64,000 nucleotides of DNA from Tubiluchus corallicola (Eukaryota > Priapulida > Priapulimorpha > Priapulimorphida > Tubiluchidae), in the NCBI GenBank assembly GCA_030141605.1, contig JAQGDQ010000019.1, positions 1,054,001 to 1,118,000 on the forward strand, given 5' to 3'. The translations under genes and the position numbers were made by a program. The notes beneath the pieces are model-generated. The model was not told the origin of the DNA. It ran no database searches and saw nothing but the letters and a program-made list of their open reading frames with translations. Positions 1 to 12,217 of this stretch are shown one piece after another (the first letter of the stretch is position 1; each line of letters begins with the position of its first letter).

Positions 1-126
1 CGGCACGTACCGTTTTTGCAAATTCTGACATTCTCTTCCCTTTTTTCGTAAATTATTAAAATTCACAAGCGGTATGCATGTAGATGTTATTTTTGCACAG
101 GCCGAAACCGGTGCCAAATACTTACT

Positions 127-3100
127 CAGGTTTGAGTTTAAGTTTAAGTTTATTGCACACGAAATAAAAATGAACAATATGCATTAAACTATATACATAC
201 AACCATATACATCATATCAAAACAAGCAATACACATTAAAATACGTACACGCAGTCATGCACAAAAAGTAGCATAATAATGAGGGGCGGTGGGGGTAACA
301 CGAAGAGCAAACATCTCTTACATGTGTCTATTAAAAACTAAGAAAGCATCTAGATCGACATAATTTAATCGCCGTTTAAAAAGGTTTGTATTTCGAGCTT
401 TTACTAATGGCACATCATTTACAATTCCTGGTACTATTCCAAACCGGAACAACCCATTAAAATGACCAAATATTTTTTAGCAGATCACTTGACATACAGT
501 TTAAGTGAGCTGTTGCTTCTTGTCCGACTAGACGTAGCTAATGCAAAAAATTGTCTCTGTCAATATTTATATCTTTATGTGTGATTTCATAACACAGTAC
601 TAAATCTTTATGTAACCTTCTTTCCTCTATGATCTGAGAGATAAAAATTCAATCGTAACGGCTTACGGATGTGACACCTAAGTAATAGAAGCGTCTGGTA
701 AAATACCTTTGAAGTGATTCAATTTTATCAACATTAGTCAACAACATGGGCTCCACACAGATGATCAATGTTTTATTATTGTTGTGGGCTATACTCACCT
801 GCCCAGTCACATTTGCACTTAAAGCCTATACGGAATATACAGCTAACGCGTGTGTTCATGATTTTGCTTTTTGCTTTTTTCTTGCCGTAAAAGATCTTGT
901 GCAGCTAAAATTCGTTAGTAGTTAATATCTGACTCACCGTTGGGGGTCAATGCACACGGGAGGCTACATGAACAGCTGAAACCATTAAAAATTAATAAAA
1001 ATCGTGCTATGTACTCAGAAAAGTTTTCTAATGTTTTATTATTACACTGTACTATAATTTATTACTGCTGGCTACATGTAGAATATGTCCTGCTAAATCA
1101 AGACAAACGCATTGCGACAAGATATTCCAGACACAGGGATACTGTACAGCAAAAATAGGATTTCGTTGGTTGAGTATGTATGAACGCACAGTAGTATAGT
1201 TAAGTAGTTCAGCTAGGCTAACTTATTTGATTTTTATTTAATTTATTCAAAATTCGTGTTTATGTTAGAATTAGGCACAAGACACTAACATAATTTGCTT
1301 TTGGTGTAAGTAAAAATGTTGTAAAAATTTTGCTTTACAACACAACATGTAAATATCCTTGCGTATAATAATTAAGTCCTCTTTGTAAGGATTTACTAGA
1401 GAAGTTCTTATAGTTTGGTTTGTATCACAATGATACATTTTCCGGGAATCGCTAATGAATAATCGCTAACTTAACATTCACCAGTCTCCGTTTTTTCACG
1501 CTTGTTTATACACTGTAGCGATTTGCTCTGAGTGTTTGTAAGAACGTGTGTTCAAGGTGGGTGGGGGGTAAACGCAGCTTGCCATCTATCTATTCTATTA
1601 ACCTTTGCCGCAACTTCTATACAGTATACAGTGAGTGGTCCATTCCAAATTATCTGAGAATGTACACCAAGATCACACATATTTGCGTACAACAGGCAAC
1701 TCATTTTCTGACAACTTATAAATTATGTAAATTCTGAGTTTTCATATCCAATATGCATAACATTACATTTCGGTATTGCAATTGACAATTGCCACATATT
1801 TGGCCATTGAACCAATGCATCTAGAGCACACTGACTATCAGTGTTTTGATTCCGTGAGCAATTTTGATACAAATTTAACGTCATCTGCAAATAATTTAAC
1901 AGTTGTAGAGTCAACTGTTTCTAGCAAATCATTAACAAACATCAAGAACAATAGAGGACCAAACACACTTCTTTGTGGCACTCCAGAAATTACGTTAACA
2001 TAATCAGAACAAACATTACCAATGACTACATTATGCTGTTTTCTAGATGACAAAAAACTGCGAATCCAAAACAACAACTTACCTGTAATTCCCATAGATT
2101 CTAATTTTGAAGAATTTTGAAGTCAATATAGACTATATCTAAGACACTGCTGTTACTTATAGAATACTAAAATCATACAAGCATTCAAGCAAGCAACTGT
2201 GTATTTGTTGACCTGAGTGTTAAAAAACATGCTGTATTTAGGCAATAAGTTGTTACATTTGAGATATTTTAACATTTCATCAGCCGTACGCATTTCCATT
2301 ATTTTGCAAGAAGCACATGTAAGAAACACGGATCTGTAATTGTCCGGATCGACTTAGGCCTGTGTTTTTTAACCATTCTTTTTATAACAACTGACGATAA
2401 ATCAACAAAATTAAGCATCATTTCAGCTGAGACACTGCGAGTAACTACAGGCATGGCACCGTTATCCGAAGTGAAATGAGATTCGAAACATTCATTCAAA
2501 ATCTGTGCTTTTGGTTTGTCATCTATTATGACTGAGCCATTACTGTCCCTGAGGGGGGACATCATTACCATTAGATCTCATTTTAACCACATAATTCAAA
2601 AAATTGTTAGTATCACCATTTTTTGTTATTCTTTTACATTCATTGTTAACACTGTTATATTCATTTTGGAGATACACAGAATCTTGTCTTTTACGACGTT
2701 TATAAAGTTTACGTTTACGAATCATGATTCTTCTTACATGAGAATGACGCCAATCACTCATACTTTTTTTATAATTTGAAAACAATTATAAAGTTACAAT
2801 TTATAAACACATTAACCCTACATTTTAAGGTCGCTGGCCAAACCAGTCCAATCAGCATTATCAAAATCTAGTTTAATAATATTAGGTGTTCGTTCTTTGT
2901 TATGATAGGCCCTTGACATTGAAAAATAATGGCTGAGTGGTGTGTTGTAAAGACAGGTTCACATACATTTACATTGTATACAAAAGCTTGATCCGTACAC
3001 AAAATCAAATCTAGAAAACTTTCGCGGTTTGCAATTTTGTCTACTCTTGTTGGAGACGTGACTAATTGTTCTAAACCTTGTTCAATTACGAAGTCAATAA

Positions 3101-4980
3101 AAGGACTGTAAAGCGAAGATTCTTCTAGGAAACAATGAATGCATGTCACTTAATTTCCGGAAGACTAGTCACCCAGAAGGACAACTGGCCAGTTAACATT
3201 TGACACGTATGACAGACATTCAAAAAGTTTAACTAATAAGTCATAATTTGCTTGCGGTGATCTATAAAGTGCAACAAATGGCATGGACGTTGCCCATAAA
3301 TGTCTATAGCCAAAATTTCTAAATCATTGTAATGTTCGGGTATATTGACAACCGAGAGTTCCATTTGCAATATAACCATAAACATGACTCCCCCGGCTGT
3401 ACTTTTTAGAATCAGATATTACACCAGTAGTAATATTTTCATTAAGCCATGTCTCGGATATCGAAATTACGTCATAATCAGTTTCACTTTCAAAAGCTTT
3501 GAATTCATGAATTTTGTTTCCAAACACTTGACGTTGCAGTAAAAACCGAGAGATTTATAAATGCTAAATTTATGTTTGTTATAATTTTCATTTTTCCTTA
3601 ACTCTTGTAGGCTTGCAGATCGGGTCAACAACAATTTCTCAAGCCAACAGTTTTCATTTTCTTTGCTTTTTAATAAATCATAATCTACAGAGGTCTGAAT
3701 TATCAGCCAATTGAAATCTTCACAATTCGTTTTACATTTTGTTATGAAATGAGCGGAATCTATCGTGGTGCGAAATTTACCAATTAAGTTGTCAATATCG
3801 TTAAAAGGTGTGTAGTCTGAAAATATTAGCGTATTTTTCAACGGTAGTCCACCCACGTTTGAGTTATCATTACTTTTTATTATTATTTGTGAGTCTACTT
3901 TAAAACTACCTGCTATAAAATCTAATGCATCATATATATGTTCTGTGTTCACATGGAAAAGACCTGAGAAATGTTGCTAAAAGAGCACGTTCAACTGAAT
4001 ACTTGCAAACAATTACGTTCGTTTGAAAAGTACAATTTACACCATTCAGTTTTTATAGTAAAAAACCTCTCACTAGGCTTACTGTCATGTAAAACTACAA
4101 TTCTATAAACAGGTAGCCTGTCCCAATTAGTAGGACAGGCAAGACTCGCAGTGTCAAAATTAAAGTTGCTGTCTTGCTCAAAAGAGTCAAACAATAAAGC
4201 CGGAAGCAGTAAAGGCAACGAATTGACATTGTAGGCTAGCAAAAAAGAATCAACAAACTTAATGCAGACCAGAACATAATTTGGAAAACAACAGGTTTTC
4301 TTTCTTCGAGTTGTGCTCCACCAGACCCAAATCTGCTACGCCGAATCATTGTGCGCGTGATGGTTTCCATTGATGGGTTGTCCATTTCGACTTGAACGAT
4401 GCCGTCCTTGCGCGGAAGAAGTCCTTGTTCTTTAATCACCAGCTTATTTTTACCAATGGAGTTCACAAAAGCCTCTAGATATGCGTGTGTCACCCGTTCC
4501 TGTTTGGTTGAATATAGCACATTTTTAAACACGCGCGAATCATTCAGTTTTGATTTGTTTTTCAGTACATCATTCCTTTCTTCTCTGGATTTTAATGATG
4601 CTAAAAAATCCAGTCTTGTTCGGGTTCCTCAATTCTAATCTCTCTGCTGATTTAAGTTCGATATTTTTCAGTTTCAGCTCGTTTTTTATCGAACTGTTTA
4701 CTGTGCAGTACTTTGTTTGCTCCTCTTCTTCATTATTGCGGAGCAAGTTACAAATCACAATTGAACAAGAGGCATCAGCAGACATACCTGTTACTTTTTT
4801 CGACGCCTGTTTGGCTGTTTTGTCTCCTATTTCTGCTAGTTTTTGAGAAATGTCTTTGATTTGACGATTCATCTCGGATTTGTATGTTTCCGTATCAGAC
4901 GCAACCATATTTTTAATTTGCCTTGTTAGTTTTTGTTCTAAAATAAGCATTTGCTTGCTCATTCTTATTTTTGTTGTACA
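127..4980 (-). mobile_element. Decayed non-LTR retrotransposon (CR1/L2-like LINE), minus strand
   Basis: Read on the minus strand, pieces of a two-ORF LINE occur in the expected order. About 4962-4240 is an ORF1-like coiled-coil protein rich in K, E and Q. About 3530-2870 is an APE-type endonuclease piece with the motif ISETWLNENI. About 2785-1740 is reverse transcriptase, with a VPQ-like SGVPQRS and the catalytic FADD near 1855. About 780-470 is the C-terminal tail, with IESLQRYFTRR and EERRLHKDL. The 3' end (about 127-170) has AATAAA followed by CTTAAA repeats, typical of such elements. Stops and frameshifts break every ORF, so it is inactive. A THAP-related repeat interrupts it at about 783-1549. 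The clade (CR1, L2 or a relative) is inferred from domain order, not from a search. Confidence 0.85.
783..1549 (+). mobile_element. THAP-related dispersed repeat, copy 1 (inserted in the LINE)
   Basis: This stretch is closely similar over most of its length to about 44,930-45,805. Both copies share the phrases AATATACAGCTAA, CGTGTGTTCA, GAGGCTACATGAACAGCT and TGTAGAATATGTCCTGCTA. Translation of 940-1050 gives the second half of a THAP-type zinc finger (GRLHEQL, KINKNR, YSEKF). The upstream half seen in copy 2 is largely deleted here. LINE reverse-transcriptase sequence resumes on both sides, so this copy inserted into an older LINE. Terminal inverted repeats were not recognised. It could derive from a P-like transposon, whose transposases carry THAP domains, or from a duplicated THAP gene. 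Confidence 0.6.
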
Positions 4981-5582
4981 TGCTTCATAAAAATTGCTAA
5001 GGCTACGTAATGAGCGATTGATTCACCATTAGATCAGGCTGGCATGTATACTGGGTAACTATAAGCACAATAACGCAGAGTTTTTCTCGACTTCCGCCTC
5101 TATTGGGGTAAGCCCTGAAAATTTCAAAGTGCTACTTCTCCGTTCTTCTCCGGAAACTGAGCGCAGTTTCGACGCTGATGTCTATGCATGCGTCAGGGTG
5201 TAAAGGAGCCCGCATTTCGATTTTTCCTAACGAAGGTTCTCAGATTTGGAAGGAGTTATAATGACCGATGCCTTGCCCGGAAGGATACTTGTTGGTTGAA
5301 TTAAGCAGATTTATCTAAAATTTAAAACCTTCTTCTCTTGCTGGTGTGAAATTACTAGCCGTTTATTTGCCCAAATTTTATAGATGCTGTTCAACAGTCT
5401 TCCACAACTTTAATTCACAGATGAGACTTCTGTCTGATTGGCAGAGGTTTCGTGTATTTCAGCTGCTGCTTTTGTACCAACTGCACTATTTGGACATAAC
5501 AGGGCTAACGGGCACGGCTTGGACCTAGAGTGCTGTACATATACAAAAATAATTTATTATTATTATGCATTGATTTTACTAG

Positions 5583-8500
5583 GACTGCAACAATAGCAGA
5601 CAAACAAGGTGTTGTTAGCATAAACGCGACAGCGGAAGGCAGTAGTGACTATCTACCAGCGTTATATGATTACTATCTTCGCTGCTGGAATATCGATGCT
5701 ATTGTCTGTGAGTTTGATGGAAAAATTGTAAGTAGTGATGAGTAGCTATGTAAGTCTTTAAAGGGGAATGGAAGCATTTTATAAGTTCAAGCTTAGGTAA
5801 TGAAAGTGAATAGCACATCCCTTTTCACTGAACGCAAATCCACCGGGAACGCAAATCCACCGGGAACGCAGCCCGTACAATAGGGATGCGCAATTGTAGC
5901 CTTTATTTATCGTCGTCGTCGTAAGCAGTAATACCTACACCACACAGAACAAAAACAATAAAGACAATTTAATTTAATTCTGTGACCTAACAAATCTTTT
6001 TGATAACGAAGCCACTAAAGATGGAACTTAACTTTCGATAAGTTTGAGACTCATACTTAATTCGCGACATGGATAGGCCTTGATAAATGACATCAGGGTT
6101 TAAATAAAAATTATGCTGCAACCAAATTTTGGACATGCTATGACTATACCAAAGTGTCAAAAAATGTAGGGAACACTCTTTTGAAGAGATGACATTTTAA
6201 GTGCCGTTTGAAAGGCATTAAGTACTGCCCCGCCGATTTAGGATTAAAATTGGCAGCTAAGTTCGCCTCCTGCAACTAAGTAAAAAATAGCGGGTAAAAC
6301 TTAGTAAAAAAAACAAAAACTAGGGACAGAACACCTGCTGTAATACACTATGTTTGAAAATGCAGTGGCTGCCGTTTATTTTATAACACAGTTGCTATGC
6401 TCGCAGCCTCGCTCCGACAGTTACCGGTGCCTAACCCTGGTCACGTACGCTAATTGAAAATCAAGATGGCGCGAAGCAGGTTGCTTTTGTCTCGATGTAG
6501 CAAAAAATTAACCAATTTAATTGCTTCTTCTGGTAAAACAAAGTTTAGGCCACGTTGCGAGACAAGCGATTTTAAACTATGCTACATGTGAATTAATTTA
6601 AAGTTTTAACCATACTTTGCAGTGTGCTTCCATTCCCATTTAATGGCAGTCTAAGCTGCAATACAATTCTAAGCCGTAAAGAAGTATAGTTAGGCCTACT
6701 TTGTTACTTCTTTTACAAGGTATTAAAAACTGCAACACGAGTAGGATATATTCCTCATGAAATTGATAATGAATGATGTAAACTTTCATTCCAGTCATAA
6801 TTGTGACTGACTGATATGCTACTTCTATCCAATTACATACATTGTACCCTGTGCATGTATTGTTTTAGTGTTGGTGAATAAAGAATGCATGTGTGGAATA
6901 CTCCCTTGTCGATGTTATATATCCAAATATAATTGGTATATTTATATTGAAGATACTGAGCTGTTCAAATAGTGACTTATTTAAACAAGAAATTAAAGCA
7001 TGTGAAGCTATACACTAGGTCTGTAATAAATTACAGGACGGAGTCATAAAGTTCTGAGATTTTTTGCATTCACACCACAAAAGTCAAGGACATAAATTTT
7101 TAAGGTCTGTTATTTATACACACAATTTAAACTAAGGACTGTGAACGCTGTTTACAGATCCAAGTTCATGTCAGGTTTTTACCTAAATGTAGATATTGGA
7201 CCAGATTGCGTCCAAACTCGAAAGACAGTGAATTTACCAAATGACAATATAAAATTAATGATATAAACCGCAATTTTTGTAAACACTGCTTGCCAGCCAG
7301 TCTTTTGCTCCCGTGTTTGTTCTGTCTGTCAGTCCACCTGTCTGCCTATCTATTTTTCATTTTTATTCAGATTGGTTTTGCTTTTTATTCCCTTATCGAT
7401 GGTGGAGAAACGCTTGTTCCCCGTGGAGGTCGTCTTGACGTTGACCATCAAGAAAAAGGAGTAGCTGCATTAGTGCGAACGCATTACCTTAAGAAACTCT
7501 TCAAAGAAAAGAGAATATTAAGAGTGAAAGGCAGGGCAAGCATTGCTGTCGTTGATAAAGGACGTAACAAATTAACCAAAAAGTTTCAAAAACACCTGTT
7601 TTGTGAAAGCGTAAGTAGTCATCGACGTTACTGTTGCACAGAGCAAAATTATGTTCTTAAATTTCAGCTCAAATTAAAAAAGTAGTAAAACGGCACTTAA
7701 TTTCTCTTGGGTATACCTGACCCTGCTTACACTCTCAACTATCCTAGCTTGATTGGTTACAATGACGTAACGTGCTTTGGCTCTGGCTTTTCTACTTAGT
7801 TTCTCGCTGCTACCAGCCTACCGCCAATATAATTTGTGAAAATTTATATTCACTATTAATCTGCTCTATTTCGTGCTCGAGCTGCAAAAGTTACAAACAA
7901 ATACGGAAAAAAGCAAAAATTCAATTGTTCTTTTCTTCAGAGCTGTGATTCTCATAATTAGAAGTATATGGCTTCCAAGGAAGGAATTTCAAATACATAT
8001 AGAAACAAATTGGAGAGGAATTTCAGTCAGCACAGTTAACAATGCCGGCTGGGACTTTCAGAACCTCTGCTCTAGCACTAGCAAATTGAGAGTCGCTGCT
8101 ACCAGCGCTGCGGCTGTGTGTATAGACTTTATTCCGTTGTGACGTGAATATATTCATAATTCTTGATTTTTCGTTTGCAGTTTATTATTTATTCGACATC
8201 CAACAGAGCATCTGAGATCTTAAAGTGCTTCCAACATGGTGAATTGCCATATCCTGACTTCAGCAGACTGATTCAACTAAGCGCCACCCAGACTCGTTCT
8301 CTTTTGCTATCGCCTGACATTTACCAAAAGCTGTTTTACGGAGAAACAGTCATTATTAACGGGGTACCTTACAAGTGTAAAGCAGAAAACATCCTGGAGG
8401 TAGTAGATAGCGAAAACCTAACGGTTTTTGTTAATGTGCCAAACAGGAGTGAAAACAGCAGTAGTGTAAGCTTTGGTTGCGAAATTTACGTACTTTCAGG

Positions 8501-8807
8501 AAATAACGTTCGTTATGATATACACATCTATGCGAAAGACAAAGATCTGATTAAAGCTCATCTTATTGCTCAAATTTATTCAGCAGCTGTTACACATAAA
8601 ACTTACAATATACGCTTTTCTGTAGTAGTAGAACCCCCGGTAATAAGGCAAAGCATTACTGACATTCTGCATAAGTTCGGAGTAGTAGAAGATACGTCAT
8701 GGCATGCGTTTAACGACATGCAACTGATTGGTATTATGGTTCCTATGAGCGAAGTCGTTAAAAAATATGGTAAATTTTTGAATATGAGGTTGCCTTCGTT
8801 ACTGTAA
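5583..8807 (+). CDS. NAT16: Histidine N-acetyltransferase-like protein (NAT16 family), 3 exons seen, 5' end missing
   Basis: This is a GNAT-fold acetyltransferase. Family members transfer acetyl from acetyl-CoA to the alpha-amino group of histidine, though the substrate here is inferred. Exons are 5583-5727, 7371-7610 and 8181-8807; phases fit at each join (GT-AG). Exon 1 starts in phase 2, so an upstream start exon is missing. Visible parts: an N-terminal GNAT opening (RTATIADKQG), SSDYLPALYDYY, then DGKI joined to IGFAFYSLIDGGET. The acetyl-CoA loop follows as HQEKGVAALV (Q-x-x-G-x-A). A long C-terminal domain includes PYPDFSRL and ends MRLPSLL. About 337 residues are visible, close to the family's 330-370. 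The stop TAA overlaps AATAAA at 8806-8811. No neighbour suggests a pathway. Confidence 0.75.
5831..5870 (+). repeat. 17-bp tandem repeat
   Basis: The unit AACGCAAATCCACCGGG occurs twice in perfect tandem at 5831-5847 and 5848-5864, followed by the first bases of a third copy. It lies in the first visible intron of the NAT16-like gene. Confidence 0.9.
6466..6591 (+). other. Unassigned 41-codon ORF behind a YY1-like AAGATGGCG
   Basis: The context CAAGATGGCGCG resembles a YY1-type initiator that also supplies a start codon. The 41-residue ORF begins MARSRLLLSRCSKKL, which is basic and Ser/Leu-rich like a mitochondrial presequence. A possible splice donor (TCTGGTAAAAC) follows residue 22. It lies inside the NAT16-like intron 5728-7370. 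I found no downstream exon or homology, so it may be chance. The rest of that intron (about 1.6 kb) shows nothing recognisable. Confidence 0.2.
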
Positions 8808-10440
8808 TAAAGTTTACAGCACTGTGAATGATACACGTAACACACTGTTTAAATCCCTCATCCCACCTCCTTCGCAGTCTACAGAGCTTTGTTTAAACCA
8901 TTTTACGGTGATAAGTTTTTAACTTTTTATCAATAAGTATTTTTATCAGGTTTTCCAGTTCAGAAATATATGTGTTTGTACTATAGGTGCAATTGGATTG
9001 TGAGTGATATTATTACAGTGCGTAATTTAACGCCATTATTGATCATTTCTTGTGGCCTAAATATGCCATAAAATTTGGTTTCCAAATTATTAAAGCAAAA
9101 CCAGACCTAATTTTAAACTGCAGGGCAAAACAATCTACTCTTTAAAATATGGAAAGGAAAGATACAATTTTTTTAGAAAATGACATACGTGAAAGAATTA
9201 TTACCACACTGACTCAATATCACGTTCGTGTCACTAGTTCTTCGCTGTTATATGCATTTCGCCATTCGCTAGTTAGACGGGCCCTAATGCCTGCATTTCA
9301 GAAAGCGTTGCACAAAAAACAGGTACTTTACCTCTCAGTTCAGATGTGTTCGTTTGTGACAAACTTCACACGTTCGTCAACTCATGCGTGAGCACCGCGG
9401 TAAATTTGAAATTGGGATTTGTATCTTAAAACTTGCCTGGTTTTAGTACAACACACTGAATGTCTTACAGCAGCACCGTACTTCAATTTTCGCTTTCGCA
9501 AACACGTACTACACGCTCGTGTAAATTTTTTTGCTATTGAAAATAATGTTAGTTTGTAACGGCATCAATAGATAGGCTCGCCCACCGTTAATTAAGATTT
9601 TAACCTATTATTTAATTACCAGAAAAGCTTTTGCAGTAATAATTGTGTTAAAATGTGTACTGTTTATCGGACTTGAAAATGGGGTAGTATATGAAAAATT
9701 ATTTTGTCTTCCTTTAAATACTAAGTCTTTCCTTTGCTGAAAGAAAGCGCACGGGCGAACAAAGAAATGTGTTAGAAATCGTCATGTTTTGCACAGGTAT
9801 GCAATGTTTTAATAATTTCAATAAATTTCCTTCGATCTGAATTTGCCGAAACATTGTTTTGTTTGTTAATTTGTCGTTAACTATAATTAAAAGTGCTGTA
9901 ATAAAACATTTCCCCATGTATCGTCATAATATCTATTATAAAGAAAAGGTGTGGAAAGCGCTGTTAAGTCTGCACAGGTAGAACAATTGCAGTTTTTACG
10001 AATGAAAATTGATCAATGAAAATCTTGTGTGTCTCAGGTATCTCGGGTGAAAATCTAGTATTTTCACACTTTCAAGTTAAGCAGAGCTGAACTTGCTTGT
10101 CGCTCAGAACGGGGAGTTAGATTTGTGACTTCCAGGAGAATTAAACAAATAATAGGAACTACAGACTTCCGTAATCAAACAATAAACAAGCAATGTTGTT
10201 AGCAACTATCAGTCCAGTCAGAAATGTGACTTTCATCCCTGAACACAACATACAATCACATATATTGTAAACGGTCACTGTTTAGTAGTTTTTCTCATTG
10301 TGGCTTTCGAACTCACGAAAATAATAATATTTCATTCTTTCCTTACAACATCTTCAAATATTTTAAAAATTTCATCGTATCACTATCAGGCGGTGGATTC
10401 TTATCTTATATATTATTATTATCACAATAATTACTCACAT

Positions 10441-10851
10441 ATATACTCGCATATAAGCCGAATTTAGAACTATAAAATACAATACTGAAATCAGGGGGTC
10501 GACTTATATGCGCATGAAACAAAATGAACACAAGGACAGACACTAATGCCAATTTTCCAGCCACACATTTTCATCGCTATCTGACTCTTTATTTGGTTGT
10601 GTGTCACCAGTGGTGTATTGGAGGGGGATCGTGGGGGGTCGTGGTAAGCATTTTACATCTTTATAGTAAAAAATTTCAATGAACCAAAAATACCCAATTA
10701 ACAAAAAGGGATCAATTTTATTGATTGGGTATGGAGTAAAATTAGACAAGTTGATGGTCGGCTTATGTACGGGTTTTTGCAAAAACTGGCCATTTTAAAG
10801 CAGTTTTAGGGGGTCGGCTTATATGCGATGTATGCTTATATGCGAGTATAT
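10441..10851. mobile_element. Non-autonomous DNA transposon with 18-bp perfect TIR
   Basis: ATATACTCGCATATAAGC at 10441-10458 is repeated as its exact reverse complement at 10834-10851. Just inside each end lies the phrase GGGGGTCGRCTTATATGCG, in the same orientation. The element is about 411 bp and has no intact transposase ORF. Superfamily and target-site duplication were not resolved. Confidence 0.65.
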
Positions 10852-11523
10852 ACGGGTATTTCTCATATGTCCTGTCCCATACCAAAGGCAAGGATCCATT
10901 ACTACGACTGGTAATGTTGTAGATTTTGCTCAAATATAATTTATTAACAGTTCTGCAATTACTATTACTTTTGCTTTAACAAGCTGTGTCAAATGAAAAT
11001 AAAAAAAACAAATTTTGGCTGGTAATACTGATAAAATTCATAAAACTAATTACACATACAATCTGAATCTCATCAGGTCAAAACTGTTAAACAATTCAAA
11101 ATTTAAAGAGTCCTAACATTACGACTATTAACAATATCAGAAGGAAATGCACTCCATATTTATATAGAGAAGTATATATATTTATTATATATAATATATA
11201 ACATATATGCTTAATATATTACATGTATAATACATATACATATATATATATTTACAAATCGAGTTTCAAAGACTTTTTAAAAACTACTAATCTGCAGAAA
11301 ACATGTATGTGTACAGTTGTTTTGGTTACGCAGTACAATAAATTTCAAATGTACAAAAAAGTTTTAGCGATCTGCCTATGATAACTTCTCTAACATAAAT
11401 CTATGCGTAGAAAATTAAAACTATTGACATGATACAGGGCATTAAAAGTGTACTATAATGCCATTTAATTTATACAATATCAGAAAACTCACAGCTGCTC
11501 ATAAATATGAATATGAATACATC

Positions 11524-11572
11524 TGTGTACGTGCGTGCGTGCGCGCGCGTGTGTGTGTGTGCGTGTGTGTGT
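11524..11572. repeat. GT/GC dinucleotide microsatellite
   Basis: An alternating GT/GC tract of about 49 bp lies between the NAT16-like gene and MED29. It could form Z-DNA because it alternates purine and pyrimidine throughout. Confidence 0.9.
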
Positions 11573-11629
11573 AATATTACTATATATATCTTTTGATGCA
11601 TGCACATTGTCTACTCATATCGCCTTTGA

Positions 11630-12090
11630 GAAGACCATCACTTACGCGTATTTTGTGATTCGAAAATCTCTAAAACTGAGTTCAAATCAACTCGGATTCG
11701 AAAATGCTAAAATTTGGCTTGATTTAATAGAGAGTATATCAGCATCGAATGTTCGAGTTTTCAATTTGAGCGAGTTTTTAATCCAAATTCAAATGGAACT
11801 TGAATAATTCACCACTTCAATTACAAAAGTTCTTTATCAATAAAACTTTTGAAACAGCTTTTAATCAGCACAGTTTAGCTGCACCATTATTAAACAAGTT
11901 ATTGATATTTATACTGTAGAACAAAACCAAGTAATATGCTTGATCTTTGCGATGCTGCATTTTATTGATCTTTAAAACCGAATTCGATTCAGATTCGAAA
12001 TCTAGTTAATTCGATTTGATTCAAGTTCAAAAGTCAAAACTTCGATTCGAATTCAATTTCTGATAGAAAATGCTCACACTCATCACTGTC
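11630..12090. repeat. Dispersed TTCGAATC-rich repeat, copy 1
   Basis: Similar in order and wording to about 41,670-42,025. Both copies contain ATTCGAA-type motifs, AATCAGCA(C/T)A(G/A)TTTAGCTGC, AGAACAAA(A/G)(C/T)CAAGTAA and an end like GCTCACAC/GTTCACCCC. It is probably a decayed non-autonomous DNA transposon. The ends are not sharp enough to call a target-site duplication. Confidence 0.5.
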
Positions 12091-12217
12091 GCGGCAAATG
12101 GCAAAAATGTTTATTCGGAAGAGATGCTTACGATTATTTATTATCTATGGTCCTGACGATCGGAACAACAGCTGTGCTGCCGCACAGTGCCGGCTCTAAT
12201 ATAATTTTTATTTTAGT

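Larger units (their letters stand above)
8812..12217. other. Intergenic stretch between the NAT16-like gene and MED29
   Basis: This region holds a TIR element (10441-10851), a GT microsatellite (11524-11572) and a dispersed repeat rich in TTCGAATC (about 11630-12090). The ORF at 9149-9391 has a true ATG and 80 codons, with a possible donor (AAACAGGTACTT) after residue 58. It matches no family I know and no continuation was found. I see no other gene. AT-rich simple sequence fills 11160-11260. Confidence 0.5.

Noticed and set aside
1546-1737. Plus-strand ORF over the LINE
   Set aside because: It is a shadow of minus-strand reverse-transcriptase sequence.
9149-9391. 80-codon plus-strand ORF with a true ATG (MERKDTIFLENDIRERI)
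   Set aside because: No family recognised, no downstream exon found, and ORFs of this size are expected by chance. Mentioned only within the intergenic entry.
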